64,000 nt of DNA, taken from assembly GCA_946811695.1 (NCBI GenBank), contig OX328126.1, positions 84,038,036 through 84,102,035 of the forward strand. The letters run 5' to 3'. The DNA comes from Gonocerus acuteangulatus. Taxonomy: Eukaryota > Arthropoda > Insecta > Hemiptera > Coreidae. Under the pieces are notes generated by a model, which saw only the letters and a list, made by a program, of their open reading frames with translations, was not told where the DNA came from and did not search any database. Positions within the stretch are counted from its first letter, which is position 1, and the number at the start of each line of letters is the position of its first letter. The translations under genes and the position numbers were made by a program. Below, one piece after another: positions 21,775-32,426 of the stretch.

Positions 21775-21935
21775 TTCGGAAATTCGAAAAATATATTTCT
21801 GAGTGTAGGTTTTCACAGTTTCCCTGTGAAAAGTCGAGGGTGCCGTCCAGACAAACGACCAATAAAACAAGTCCGTTTCGTTTAAGCCGAGTTTATATAG
21901 CTTTAAGACATTTTGAAATAAAACTATCAGAATTT
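21775..21935 (+). repeat. dispersed repeat with hairpin, copy 1 of 2
   Basis: Contains 'ttttcacagtttccctgtga' (hairpin), 'aagtcgagggtgccgt' and 'ataaaacaagtccgtttcg'. Copy 2 is at 25728-25890 in the same orientation. A Helentron-type 3' hairpin is possible, but no CTRR end was identified. Confidence 0.5.
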
Positions 21936-22033
21936 TTGGCTATATGTTGCTTGAATAAGAAATTAAAATCGTATGAATAAAATTCGTCTTAGAGATCAGG
22001 CGCTGATTGCTTTTTGTACAGGGTGCATCAGTT

Positions 22034-22197
22034 TTAGCGCGGTTCCTCCCTCCCCGATAGGGAGGAACCCCGCTTATAAGGTTGATACAATGAAACAATC
22101 CGGAAGTGCCGACTAGAAAATTTCGCGTTTCAGAACCCCTAGAGACCGAAAATAACGGTGGTTAAAATTTGTATATATATATATATATATATGTATA

Positions 22198-22274
<77 letters not shown>

Positions 22275-23505
22275 CTGTTCGCGGATTTCTGGCCTCCCTA
22301 ATGGTCCGATTTTGATGAAATTTGGTACAAAAATCTGTCACCCGATTTGAAAGGTCAAGTTCGTTAACCAGAAAAATCCGCCGAAGATGGTGTTTGGGGC
22401 GAAATTCGCGCAAAAAAAATCGTAACGCTTACGTTTTTGAGTTCATAAGCTTGTAAGTACTCGTTTTATAGGCTTCTTTGGCTAGGAAAACGAATGAAAC
22501 CATTTTCAAGGCGATAGCTTTAACCGTTTTTGAGAAAATTGGAAAAATAGTTTTTGAATACCGTTTTTGGTTTGGGTACTTAGAATCATGGGATTCAGTT
22601 GAAACATTTTCTGCATGTTTTTCTATCATTTAAACTAATATGTTGAAATTTTGGTTACGTTTGGAGTTGAGGAAGGGTTAGAATAAAATATTTTATTAAC
22701 AGACATAAAAAGTTTTGGTAACTTTGTATATTTTCCTTAATATCTCGAAAAAGGTTGAGAATCTTGGCAAACAAAAGAATACCATTAGAAAGCTTACTAA
22801 ATGCTCTACAAAAAAGTTTCTGATGAAAGTTTTGATTAGGCGATGTCAATCGGAGAAATAAGTGCTTAAAACATTAAAGTAATTGATTTTGCTTATTCGA
22901 ACTGTTCTTTTTCTCTGTTTTTATTTCTTGTTATTTTTTAATTGCTTATAGTTGGATAATGTATTTTACAATAAAACAGATTAGGCAAAAAAAAGAAAAA
23001 CAATTCGTTGTTAGAAATATAGCTTGCCAAGAGAAAGATTCGATGACGTCTTTTGAATATTTTCAATTGCCTTTATGCTGTTGGTTTTTTTATTTTATTT
23101 TTTAATTGATTTTATCTGTAGAATTATTAGTATAGTAAAAATACACAGGAATATGTGAAAATTTTTGATATTTTCCAATTCATTGAAACGTATGAAATGA
23201 AGTATCGGTAGAAGAGGTTTCTAGGGTCTTGCGGACCCGACCCCAGGTATAGCCATAAAACCCTTTGAACAAAGGCCAAGGAAAATATTATCTGTTTCTA
23301 TTCTATGCTTTTAAAATGAAAATAGGGATATGAACAGGAACCGGGGTCTCCCGTGGTCTAATGGCTAGCGCCTTGGATTCATAAGCGGGAGATGGTGGGT
23401 TCGATTCCCAACCTCCGGCAGGAATTTTATCATCCCACGGCTCGCTGGTAAAATTCCTCGCTACACCCTGGATGTCGGCGCTAATGACCTAGATGTAGAT
23501 GCGCC

Positions 23506-23538
<33 letters not shown>

Positions 23539-23586
23539 AACTGGAACCGCGCTAAGATGACGCAGTTCCTGCGAGTCGGTCTTTTT
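22034..23586 (-). mobile_element. Helentron-like family A, full length
   Basis: The minus-strand 3' end (22034-22075) is a GC-rich hairpin (ggttcctccc paired with gggaggaacc) followed by gcgCTAA. The 5' end (23545-23586) is 'gaccgactcgcaggaactgc' and then the inverted terminal word 'cttagcgcggttcc'. The element has an (AT)n core at about 22171-22270, no coding capacity and no target duplication. A SINE inserted near the 5' end (23343-23535). Confidence 0.75.
23343..23535 (+). mobile_element. tRNA-derived SINE (Met-like head)
   Basis: Full length: head ggggtctcccgtggtctaat, B box ggttcgattcc, tail 'ggcgctaatgacctagatgt' then 'agatgcgccgt', and about 28 A. The 13-bp duplication atgaac(a/t)ggaacc lies at 23330-23342 and 23536-23548. 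It lies inside the family A element and so is younger. Confidence 0.9.
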
Positions 23587-23667
23587 AGTTAGATGTTGAG
23601 AGAGGGGACGCAAATTTTTCCGAAAATATCTTTAAAATAACTCAAATGAAAATTATTGAGGTCTCCT

Positions 23668-23830
23668 GGGGTCTCCCGTGGTCTAGTGGCTAGCGCGCTA
23701 GATTCATAAGCGGGAGATGGTGGGTTCGATCCCCACCGGCGCCAGAAATTTTCTCATCTCAAGGCTCGCTGAGAAAATTCCAGGCTGCACCCTGGATGTG
23801 GCGCTAATAGCCAAGATTTGTTGATGCGCC

Positions 23831-23897
<67 letters not shown>
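23668..23897 (+). mobile_element. tRNA-derived SINE (Met-like head, variant)
   Basis: Same head with cgcgctagattcataagcgg and the B box ggttcgatccc. The tail is 'ggcgctaatagccaagattt' then 'gttgatgcgccgt', followed by about 60 A. The tail is closer to the 5S SINE tail ('ctaatagccaaa') than other copies are. Confidence 0.85.
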
Positions 23898-23899
<2 letters not shown>

Positions 23900-24140
23900 A
23901 AAAAAAAAAGAAATAATAAAATAATAATAATAATTAGGTCTGCTAAAATTGAAAATTTCTCGGAACATATTTCGGGAATCGACGAACGGGGAAAGCGATT
24001 AAAAAGTTGAATAATGTGAATACAATGACATATTTTGATTGAAATTTAAACGTCAGTTACACATTAAATCATGTGCACTTTAAATATATCAAAAAACTTA
24101 AATAAATTGAAAAGAACAGTTGTAAATTCAGTGCTTGTCA
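23898..24140. other. unassigned AT-rich DNA
   Basis: No recognised feature. Confidence 0.4.
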
Positions 24141-24714
24141 GTGTAATCTATATATATAAAAATCACGTGTTTTTCTGTTTGTTTGTTCCTTATACAAATC
24201 TGCACCGTTTGACAGATTTTGACCAAACTTGGCACACAGGTAGGTCTTGATACGAGAAATCTTCTAGGCTAGGTCAAAGTAGTCAAATTTCAAAATTTGG
24301 TCAAAAGCTCAAAAAGTTTGTTCAAGAAAAATTGGCTACACTGAACCATTGAGATTGAGATGGCCATTTTGAATCGACAGCCATTTTGAATAATGTCTCA
24401 AATTTATTTGTTGTTCCTGATAATTAGAATAACTCGAACTCATTGATGACTTTACATCATTATATAATCATGTAATGCAGTTTATTTCAGTTTATTACTC
24501 GCAGGCTCTGCTACTGGCCTCTGTCGGCTGTTAGATGTAGTACTGTTGTGCTGGCCTCTGCCGGTATCATTATGAACTAAAACAAATTCACATCGTTTGA
24601 CCGATTTTCGTAACTGGGTATTATAGACAACTAGGTATCAAGTAGACCTTGATACGGGGAGAGTCAAAGACAGAAAGTAGGTGTAGCATGGCACACTAGG
24701 TAACAGCTAGAATT
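24141..24714. repeat. possible Helitron/MITE-like dispersed repeat
   Basis: Starts with 'tatatataaaaatcacgtgt' and 'tgtttgtttgttcc', a beginning often seen in invertebrate non-autonomous elements. The word 'gaccgattttcgtaact' is a second partial copy of 'gacagattttgaccaaact'. It may end at 'aacagctag' (24704-24712), a CTRR-type end, but no hairpin was seen. Confidence 0.3.
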
Positions 24715-24789
24715 ATGATTAAAATTAATAACCCGGAGAAGAAGAATATTAAAGAAAAACAACTAAATACTAAGAGTAAGAAGTGTCTG

Positions 24790-25070
24790 GCCAGCCGTTT
24801 TACCGGGTCGTGTGTCCTTCTCTACTTGCCGGCCGGCAAAACCTTCGGCCGGCAACTTGAGAATACAGCCGACGGTTTTCACCTCCGGTCGGTGATTTCA
24901 CTAGCCTTTGGTTTTGCCGGCCCGCGTGTGCTTTCCCATTCATTCACATGTACTTTTGCTGTCATCCGGTGCCGGGTAGCTGCCGGTTGGAGCCGATTTG
25001 CTGCCGGTCGATGCCGGGTTGCTGCCGGTCGGTGCCACGTTTTTCCCGGGATTATGCCAGCCAGTGTGGG
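24790..25070. repeat. GC-rich block with degenerate 'gctgccggt' repeats
   Basis: The words gccggccggcaa, gccggcaac, gctgccggt and gatgccgggt recur irregularly. GC content far exceeds the surroundings. The open frames across it have no recognisable domain. Confidence 0.45.
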
Positions 25071-25139
25071 CTTACCCTAAAAAGTGAATTTTGTTTAGCA
25101 GCACGTTTTGGGGTTCTCGATTTAACTGTGAAATCCTAG

Positions 25140-25478
25140 TTAAATCTTATATTTTAAAAACAATCAAGACGGCCCGATTCCTGGTAGTTACTATTAAAAT
25201 TCAATTCACTATGTTTAAAGTAGTAACATGGATGATTGGTTATTGATCCTGTACTTCGTCATTTATGAATAAAATATAATGCAGCGTGGCGTTCGTTGAA
25301 TATTTCATAAAGGCTTGTAAATATTAGATGCAGTAAGGTTTAGGACCTTGTATATTTTAGTATCGTGTAGGAAAAATAAACTGCACGGATCAAGAGCAGG
25401 TGATTGAAATATTTCAGAATGGAGTAGGAATCTATGACCTTCAATAGTCAATGATTATTATCCAGTGAACCATTGACT

Positions 25479-25537
<59 letters not shown>

Positions 25538-25648
25538 CACCCTAGAATTACAATTACATTATGAAATTTAGAGATAATCTCAGTTGTGAGTATATGAAAA
25601 CTGATTAAATTTTACAAGTTTTGTGGGATTCGAGATACGGCCGTTGTC

Positions 25649-25696
<48 letters not shown>

Positions 25697-25727
25697 TGTG
25701 TGTGTGTGTATAGCAGCGTATTCAAAT
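25140..25727. other. unassigned DNA with two (AT)n runs
   Basis: Microsatellites at 25482-25534 and 25653-25688. No gene signal. Confidence 0.6.
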
Positions 25728-25890
25728 TTCCAAAATTCGGAAATTCGAAAAATCTGGGGGTAGGTTTTCACAGTTTCGCTGTGAAAAGTCGAGGGTGCCG
25801 TTCACACCAACTACCCATAAAATAAGTCCGTTTTGTGTAAGAAGAGTTAATATAGTTTAAAACATTTTGATATAAAACTTTTGGAATTTA
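25728..25890 (+). repeat. dispersed repeat with hairpin, copy 2 of 2
   Basis: Matches 21775-21935; hairpin 'ttttcacagtttcgctgtga'. Confidence 0.5.
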
Positions 25891-27120
25891 TATATAAATA
25901 TAATGCAGTGTAGATGCGCCCACTCACTCTCCAAAAAAGCTTTTCCTTTTCTTTTTATTTCTTTTGATTTCGAGAGTATCTAGATGCATGTTGCACACAT
26001 AAATTTCGAAGCGAACTGCTAGCCCTGGATTAATATTTGTAAAAGCGTTGTGCATTCGTACTACTCTTCGCCTCTTTTAAAGAAATTCCGTGTTATTTAG
26101 AGCTGTACTTGGAAAAATAAAAATGTTTGAAGTTTCCCAGAGTTTTTGAGAGCAAGCTTTTTGTGAATCGATGCCCCACATATGCAAATTTGCAAATACT
26201 AGGGGATAACAAAGGAACGAAATCCCCAGTGTAAGATAGAGAGCTAATGTTTCCCCCGAAACCCCTGCAGAGGGTTAAATTATCCTGTTCCATGGTGGAA
26301 CTCCCACGGGACGGTGTAGGACATGTGTTCCTCTCCGGTTACTCTCCTAGAACTGGAACACCGCCCAATTTGTCCCCCATCAGATCCGTCGCCCGTTTTA
26401 CGGTCACCTAAAAAAAACTTTTATTTTCTTTGAGGAAAATCTCGTTGTATTTCTTCCGATGGTTACTGCTCTCATAAAGCCTGCCAGAGCGATACAAAAT
26501 GGCGTTAGAGTTTGCTCGAGGCACTTGGTGGAATTCTTTGCGATCATTTTAGAGCTGGCTTGTCCGATCTCAATATGAAATTGTAGGCAGTTGACCAAAT
26601 CCGACTATAAAAATATAGTAAAAGAAACCCTCTTGACACCGTGGATCGAACGGTGGCTTATGAAAATAAAGGCCATGCCGAAAATCTGACACACAAGTGA
26701 CACTTCTGCAAGCCCAAAAGAAGTTGTTCTGTGTCGGTTAAATGTTGGCTTTTGCATTTTTAGCGACGAACCTTTAGGGCCAGTTGCTTGCTCTGCAATG
26801 GTGCAACACTGATTGAATTTAATTGTGAAATAAGAGCCATTTTAATTAAATATTGAACTGAAAATATTGGCAATTAGCAATCTGAAACGTGCAATTAACA
26901 TGTTTCAGTAATTAGAGCATTCTTCTAACTAAAACTGTACCGATTTCCACTTTACATATTTATTAATCAAATTAAGCTGCGTTGATAGCTAACTTTATTA
27001 AGTATTCAGGATAAATAGTTTTGGGGTTTTAGAGGGAATCTCTTTTTTTTTTTAAATTGTATTTTTCGGGTCTCTATTATTACCTCAATTATTACATATT
27101 ATTTTATATATTATTACATA
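25891..27120. other. unassigned DNA
   Basis: No recognised gene. The frames at 26093-26598 have no known motif or splice-site support. Confidence 0.5.
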
Positions 27121-27126
27121 TTATTT

Positions 27127-27180
<54 letters not shown>
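27121..27180. repeat. (AT)n microsatellite
   Basis: About 25 AT units immediately upstream of the splice acceptor region of the next exon. Confidence 0.9.
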
Positions 27181-27218
27181 CCAATACTTTTAGTCATAAA
27201 TATTCTGTTTGTTGCAGG

Positions 27219-27385
27219 TGAGGCTATGAAGACGGAAGTGAAGGTAGGCCGAGGCTGTGGCTGGATCAGAGTTTCCACGGCCCCTGGGAAGATCGGGACT
27301 CTAGTCTATCTGAACAAGACTACCTTGGTATCAGATGTAGCCAGGGACCTACTGCTCTCCAATGACTACACTCTATGGGTTCAGG
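27219..27385 (+). CDS. internal coding exon of an unidentified gene
   Basis: A pyrimidine-rich stretch and acceptor 'ctgtttgttgcag' end at 27218, and donor 'gtaattt' starts at 27386. The 167-bp exon is open in one frame (entering with two bases of a split codon, leaving in phase 0). Base composition is unlike the surrounding AT-rich DNA. It encodes about 55 residues including GRGCGWIRVSTAPGKIGTL, VYLNKTTLVSDVARDLLLS and NDYTLWVQ. The pattern of a beta-rich start with a later 'TTLVSDVARDLL' helix resembles a ubiquitin-like or Ras-association fold. A PHLPP-type protein is one guess, not an identification. Neighbouring exons were not found, so the introns must be long. The in-frame continuation beyond 27385 is intron. 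Confidence 0.6.
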
Positions 27386-27407
27386 TAATTTACAATGACA
27401 TAATAAA

Positions 27408-27536
27408 AAACGCCACTGCGCATGCGCGAACGCCACTGCGCATGCGCTAACGCCACCGCTCATGTGCGAACGCCACTGCGCAGGTGGGAACACCACTGCG
27501 CAGGCACGAACACCACTGCGCAGGCGCGAACATCAC
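27408..27536 (+). repeat. 20-bp GC-rich minisatellite
   Basis: About six degenerate copies of 'gcgaacgccactgcgcatgc', just inside the intron after the exon. Probably neutral. Confidence 0.85.
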
Positions 27537-27849
27537 CGCTAAAGCATATTTATGATATTATAGTGACTGGTAGAAACTGTATATCATAGCTTTTGCTAAG
27601 AGTAATGCTTATCCAAGATGTTATTTGGAAAGCTTTTTGGTGGAGGTCCATCATCAAATAGGCATATGAAACAACTTTTTATTGTTTTTATGATAGTCGT
27701 AACTTTTTTTTTTTTTTGTTTTTTGTTTTGTTTTTTTTCATCTTTGCGTTGAATATTTATGTTAGATTTGTTTTGAAAAGTCATGTTGTGTTTACAGGCA
27801 CTGAAGATGTCTGAAATAACATTTTTTAAAAAGTATTGTCCATTTTATA
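27537..27849. other. unassigned DNA, probably intron
   Basis: No recognised feature other than a T-rich run at 27706-27739. Confidence 0.4.
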
Positions 27850-28114
27850 GAGAGGTAGATACTGTAGAGGAATCTGATTCTTGGCCATGCGGCACACTAG
27901 GGAGATAGTGCGGTCAGTAACATGCTCCTGCCGGCATATTTTTCTCATTGCATAATGAAAGGCTGGGTAGGCCTAGGGACGATCTGGGACGCCGAATCCA
28001 ACCATTGAACGGCGACACTAGAAGATAATAATCTTTAGTGCACGCTCGGGTTTTGAACCTGGGTCCTCGAGTTCATTAATCGAGTGCTCTACCAATGAGC
28101 TAAACTCACTCAAA
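27850..28114 (-). mobile_element. tRNA-Ile-derived SINE, copy 1
   Basis: On the minus strand the head contains 'tagctcattggtagagcact' (A box) and 'ggttcaaaacc' (B box), with anticodon-loop-like ttaatga giving AAT. The body includes 'gcactaaagatt', 'cttctagtgtcgccg' and 'gcactatctccctagtgtgc', and ends 'cctctacagtatct'. The same order occurs at 36316-36640. Confidence 0.82.
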
Positions 28115-28157
28115 TTTATCTATGTGAAAAGTTTTAATATTTCGCCTCAATTGGAAC

Positions 28158-28720
28158 AAAAGTCCGATTCGGAGGGTCTGCATCTTTCTTAGCGCGTCAC
28201 CGTTCTTATCCCTAGTGCCTTTCGAAAGCTTGGAATAGAAGATTAGAAAAAAAAATGTAGTTTTATCATTTTAAAATAAACGAAACCAAAACCTCAATGT
28301 TCTAAGCACTTAATTCTACGAATTTGACCGTCCTATTGAGAACTCAAAATTCACACCTAAAAAATACTAACGCCTACATTTTGGAGTTAGTATGCTTACT
28401 GGTAGTCTTTTTATAGGTTTCTAACGGTGGAAAAGCGAATGAAACCATTTTTAAAAACGTTCTGTAAAAGTTTACTTGAGTCGAAACAGCTTATTCGAGA
28501 CGTTTAACTTTCAACCTAATAAAACTAGTTAAATGTTGGTTTATTAGGAAAAAATATTTCATTGACAGACATGAAAAGTTTTGGGATCCTCTAAAATATT
28601 TCGGAAACGGTTATGAAATCGTTTTAAGTAGAATTTTTGATATGATGATGTCAATCGGAGAAATAAGTGCTTAATTAAAAGTTCGAAAGTGTTAGCTTTA
28701 TCCTTTCTTTTTGATTTCTA
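28158..28720. mobile_element. rearranged Helentron-like family A remnant
   Basis: A divergent 5' tip on the plus strand at 28160-28205 ('aaaagtccgattcgg', 'tcttagcgcg') is followed from about 28350 by family A interior in the opposite orientation ('caatcggagaaataagtgct' at 28650). Confidence 0.5.
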
Positions 28721-29315
28721 AAGTTTTTTTTATTTCCGGTTGAAAATATAACATATATTTTCATGTTTAATTTTTTAATTAAAAACTTTATTTTTGTTGC
28801 ATTTTCAATCCGACTGTTCAAAATTACTATTTTATGAAATATATTCCCAAATTCATTGTTTTTTGTTTATATTTGTCAGACATGTTTGTATAATGCTGTA
28901 TAATTGTTAGCTTTGTTCGCACATTGACCTAAAGAGCATATCGCTTCGTTGTGACATCTCAATAAATAAATAAATAAATATTTCCGGTTGCTGTTTTTAA
29001 TTCATTTTCGCAGTCCTATTAATTTACCAGTAATATAGTTAAAATGGGAAACACGTTTTGGTTGTTTGTCAAAAAAGAGGCCAAGAGAGCCATTTCCTCT
29101 ATTGTAAGTTCGTGGCGCATGAAATGTTTTTCTTCGGGATTTCATGGGAGTTAGTGTTTTATTTTTTCTCAAAATCTTATCTATATTTCTCCCAGGCCTT
29201 CCAAATGACTCTAGGCCTACGAACATTATGGGTACGCACTGAGATGACTTTTATTCCGTTCCGATTCTGCTAGTATGTCTAGTCACATACTTCAATTGGT
29301 CTATTTTTTTTTATT
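28721..29315. other. unassigned DNA
   Basis: No recognised feature. Confidence 0.4.
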
Positions 29316-29715
29316 TTTTTTTTTTAAGGCACTGCAACCACTGGGGTCATTGGCGCCTTGGAAGTATCCTGATCAGGGAGAAAAACCCCGGGGCGGAGGG
29401 AGGCGCAGCAATGAGAGAGACAGACGCCCGGAAGGGAGAGGGGACAGCCCGAGCCGAGGCAAGAGAGAGGGCCGGCGTTATCTGGACCTCTATGACAAAA
29501 CAGCGGTAATCCGCAATCTAGATAAGATAGCCAAGCTCCTGACGGAGATCTGCATGTTAGTGTCACCATCCAGATCTCCAGAGCTAGCAGGACCCAGCGG
29601 GTCTAGGGTCCAGGATAAGTCAGCCCTACTCCCCACCAACAGCCCGACGTCCACCCCCAACCCCAAGCCCCAAGCCCCCCAGACCAAGGGAGGTGTTAAT
29701 GGTAGAATTTAGAAA
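29316..29715 (-). mobile_element. GC-rich retroposed fragment with SINE-like tail
   Basis: On the minus strand this ends 'ggcgccaatgaccccagtgg', 'ttgcagtgcctt' and then A, which resembles the SINE tails here ('ggcgctaatgacctaga', 'gatgcgccgt'). The body is about 60 percent GC or more and encodes no recognised domain. It could be the 3' end of the LINE that mobilises the SINEs, or another SINE. An open frame across it on the plus strand (29275-29712) is antisense to the poly(A) and is probably fortuitous. Confidence 0.45.
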
Positions 29716-30312
29716 TATTATTCAATAATAAATATTGCTATTAGAAATTATTGTAAAATTGCAATTAGTTCTAGAGAGAATCCTTAGAGATCTCTGGGTA
29801 GGTCGTAATACTTCAAAGAACCTTGGAAATCTGTTGGTCTATTGAAGTTGATGTAAATAAAACAAGCCTCACTATGAAAAATTCCTAAATATTTAATTAA
29901 ATAACTATTTAAAGTACCTATTTCACTATCCTATCCTTGTAGAGTCCTGCTGAGTCCTTGACCTCCTCTTCCTTCATCCTCCACTGGCTTCTACTTAAGG
30001 TTGGAGCTTCTCGACCGTGTCAGATCCATCTCTGTCAAGATGGCTTTCAGATCTTTAGACCTATCGGTCTTTTAACGTATCTTTTCTTCGTATATCCATT
30101 AAATTGCTGCCTCCTAAATAAAATTAACCTAGTGATGCCCAAAATCTTTTTTAAATAATGATGGGGATTCGATGAAATTTTGTTATATTCTTATGTCTCC
30201 TTAATTAAGTTAAACAAATCACTGCGTCAGGATCTGAGAGTGTGTGTGTAACAAAACAGAGATTTTTTTATTTATACTATTCAATACTAAAAAAAAATAT
30301 CAAAACTGTACA
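29716..30312. other. unassigned DNA
   Basis: No recognised feature. Confidence 0.4.
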
Positions 30313-30320
30313 CATTCGAA

Positions 30321-30747
30321 CAGAGATGGGCATAATTTTATTAATAAATAAAAATACGAATTTATTCGTCCTTCATATATTTGTGAATACGAATATAAAT
30401 AAATTCGTGCTTCATATATTTGTGAATACGAATATAAATAAATTCGTATTCATAAGTGTGAATACGAATTTATTTTTATTCCCATATATTAAATATAAAA
30501 ATACAAATAAAATTTTATTCACAAATTTTTTTGCGAATACAAATAAATTCACAGAAAAAATTGTAAATAATCACAAAAAATGTGAATATTTACAAAAAAT
30601 CAAGTGATTACAAAAAAAATCACATTAAAATATACGAATAAAAATTTATTCACATTATAATTTGTGAATAAATTTTTTCACAATAAAATTCGCAAATAAA
30701 TCATGAATTTATTCGTATTAAGATGATATTACGAAAGTTATTGAAGG

Positions 30748-30781
<34 letters not shown>

Positions 30782-31345
30782 GCGTTTAACGTCTAGGTTA
30801 TTAGCGCCTAGATTTTTTGTTTACCCCGAGTTCGTCGCGGGACCACCAGCCATGCTGCAGGGACACAGTGTGTCGTCTGTACCTACAAAATAAATAAATA
30901 AATAAATAAAATAAAATCACCTTCAATAACTTTCGTAATATCACCTTAATACGAATAAATTCATGATTTATTTGCGAATTTTATTGTGAATAAATTTTTA
31001 TTCAGAAATTAAAATGTGAATAAATTTTATTTATTTTAATGTGATTTTTTTTTTGTAATCACTTGATTTTTTGTAAATATTCACATTTTTTGTGATTATT
31101 TACAATTTTTTCTGTGAATTTATTTTTATTCGCAGAAAAATTTGCGAATAAAATTTTATTTGTATTTTTATATTTAATATATGTGAATAAAAATAAATTC
31201 GTATTCACACTTGTGAATACGAATTTATTTATATTCTTATTCACAAATATATGAAATACGAATTTATTTATATTCGTATTCACAAATATATGAAGTACGA
31301 ATAAATTCATATTTTTATTTATAAATAAAATTATGCCCATCTCTG
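30321..31345. mobile_element. hAT-type foldback element, copy 2
   Basis: Same family as 18078-19072: ends cagagatgggc and inverse, arms of about 430 bp, and the same centre (about 30750-30920) with a SINE-like tail read on the minus strand. The 8-bp duplication cattcgaa lies at 30313-30320 and 31346-31353. Confidence 0.9.
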
Positions 31346-31539
31346 CATTCGAACTATTAAAACTGTATACAATCTTATTGAGTGGCACATGACAAAATTA
31401 AACACAAACCTATTAGTCCAAAAGCTGGTAGCCGCATGTTTCATGAAGTTTTTTTATCCACCTTGAAATATTGCTATAAAGTACCTCATGGGTATGTTAG
31501 AAGGTATATATATTACGTGGAATACCAGGTACTGCGCAT

Positions 31540-31965
31540 AGGTTTTTACTACAGCTTGCTAATTTGTATGCCAGAAGCTGCTCCCTATAGAGTATTTATT
31601 ATGCTGAACCTACAACAGATGTTATACCTAGATCCTGTATTAATATTCCAGATACTAACGCCAATAAGAACTACTAAACGAATCTACACTCCTCTACATA
31701 GAGCTGTGCCTGACATAACAAGGTTTTTACTACAGCTTGCTAATTTGTGTGTCGGAAGCTGCTCCCTATAGTTTATTTATTATCCTTAACCTAGAGTAGA
31801 TGATATACCTAGATCCTGTGTTAATATTCCAGATACTAACACCAATAAGAACTACTAAACGAATCTACACTCCTCTACATATAGCTGTGCCTGATATAAC
31901 AAGGTTTTTACTACAGCTTGCTAATTTGTATGTCGGAAGCTGCTCCCTATAGAGTATTTATTGCC
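31540..31965. repeat. 181-bp tandem repeat, about 2.4 copies
   Basis: The unit begins 'ggtttttactacagcttgct' at 31541, 31722 and 31903. The word 'ctgctccctatagagtattt' recurs inverted as 'aaatactctataggaatc' in the 32190-32345 block. Confidence 0.85.
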
Positions 31966-32189
31966 CTATAAAATTTCCATAATGATTCCACAAACTCCAC
32001 AACTTCCCCCTCCCCTCCTACCTACTGTTTATAAGCAAATGAGCCAACCTCATTCCTTCCAACAAATGTTTCATTTTGTTTTGGTTGGTTACTTGAGATA
32101 TTAAAATCAATATATTTAGTTTAGTAAATCCTATTCAGGTTTTTACTGGGAATATCAATACATCGTCCAGTTATATCATCTGACAAGTA

Positions 32190-32345
32190 CAAATACAAAT
32201 ACTCTATAGGAATACAAGGAGGACTACATAGGAACACTCTATAGGAATACAAGGAATACAAGTACAGGGCAAATACTCTATAGGAATCAGCTCCTAACAT
32301 ACAAATACTCTATAGGAATCAGCTCCTAACATACAAATTATTGAC
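32190..32345. repeat. short direct repeats around 'actctataggaat'
   Basis: At least four copies of 'actctataggaat', two of them in a 34-bp unit with 'cagctcctaacatacaaa'. Confidence 0.7.
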
Positions 32346-32426
32346 AGGAATATTTGTATATCATGTAACTGAATCATATTCTATAAGTACAGGATAATAA
32401 GTACTCCATAGCGAGCAACTCCCAAC

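Noticed and set aside
23343..23420. tRNA gene (tRNA-like A and B boxes)
   Set aside because: The anticodon stem does not pair properly, and the sequence is the head of a multi-copy SINE.
29275..29712. 145-codon proline-rich protein
   Set aside because: Antisense to a retroposed fragment with poly(A), with poly(T)-coded Phe at the start and no domain.
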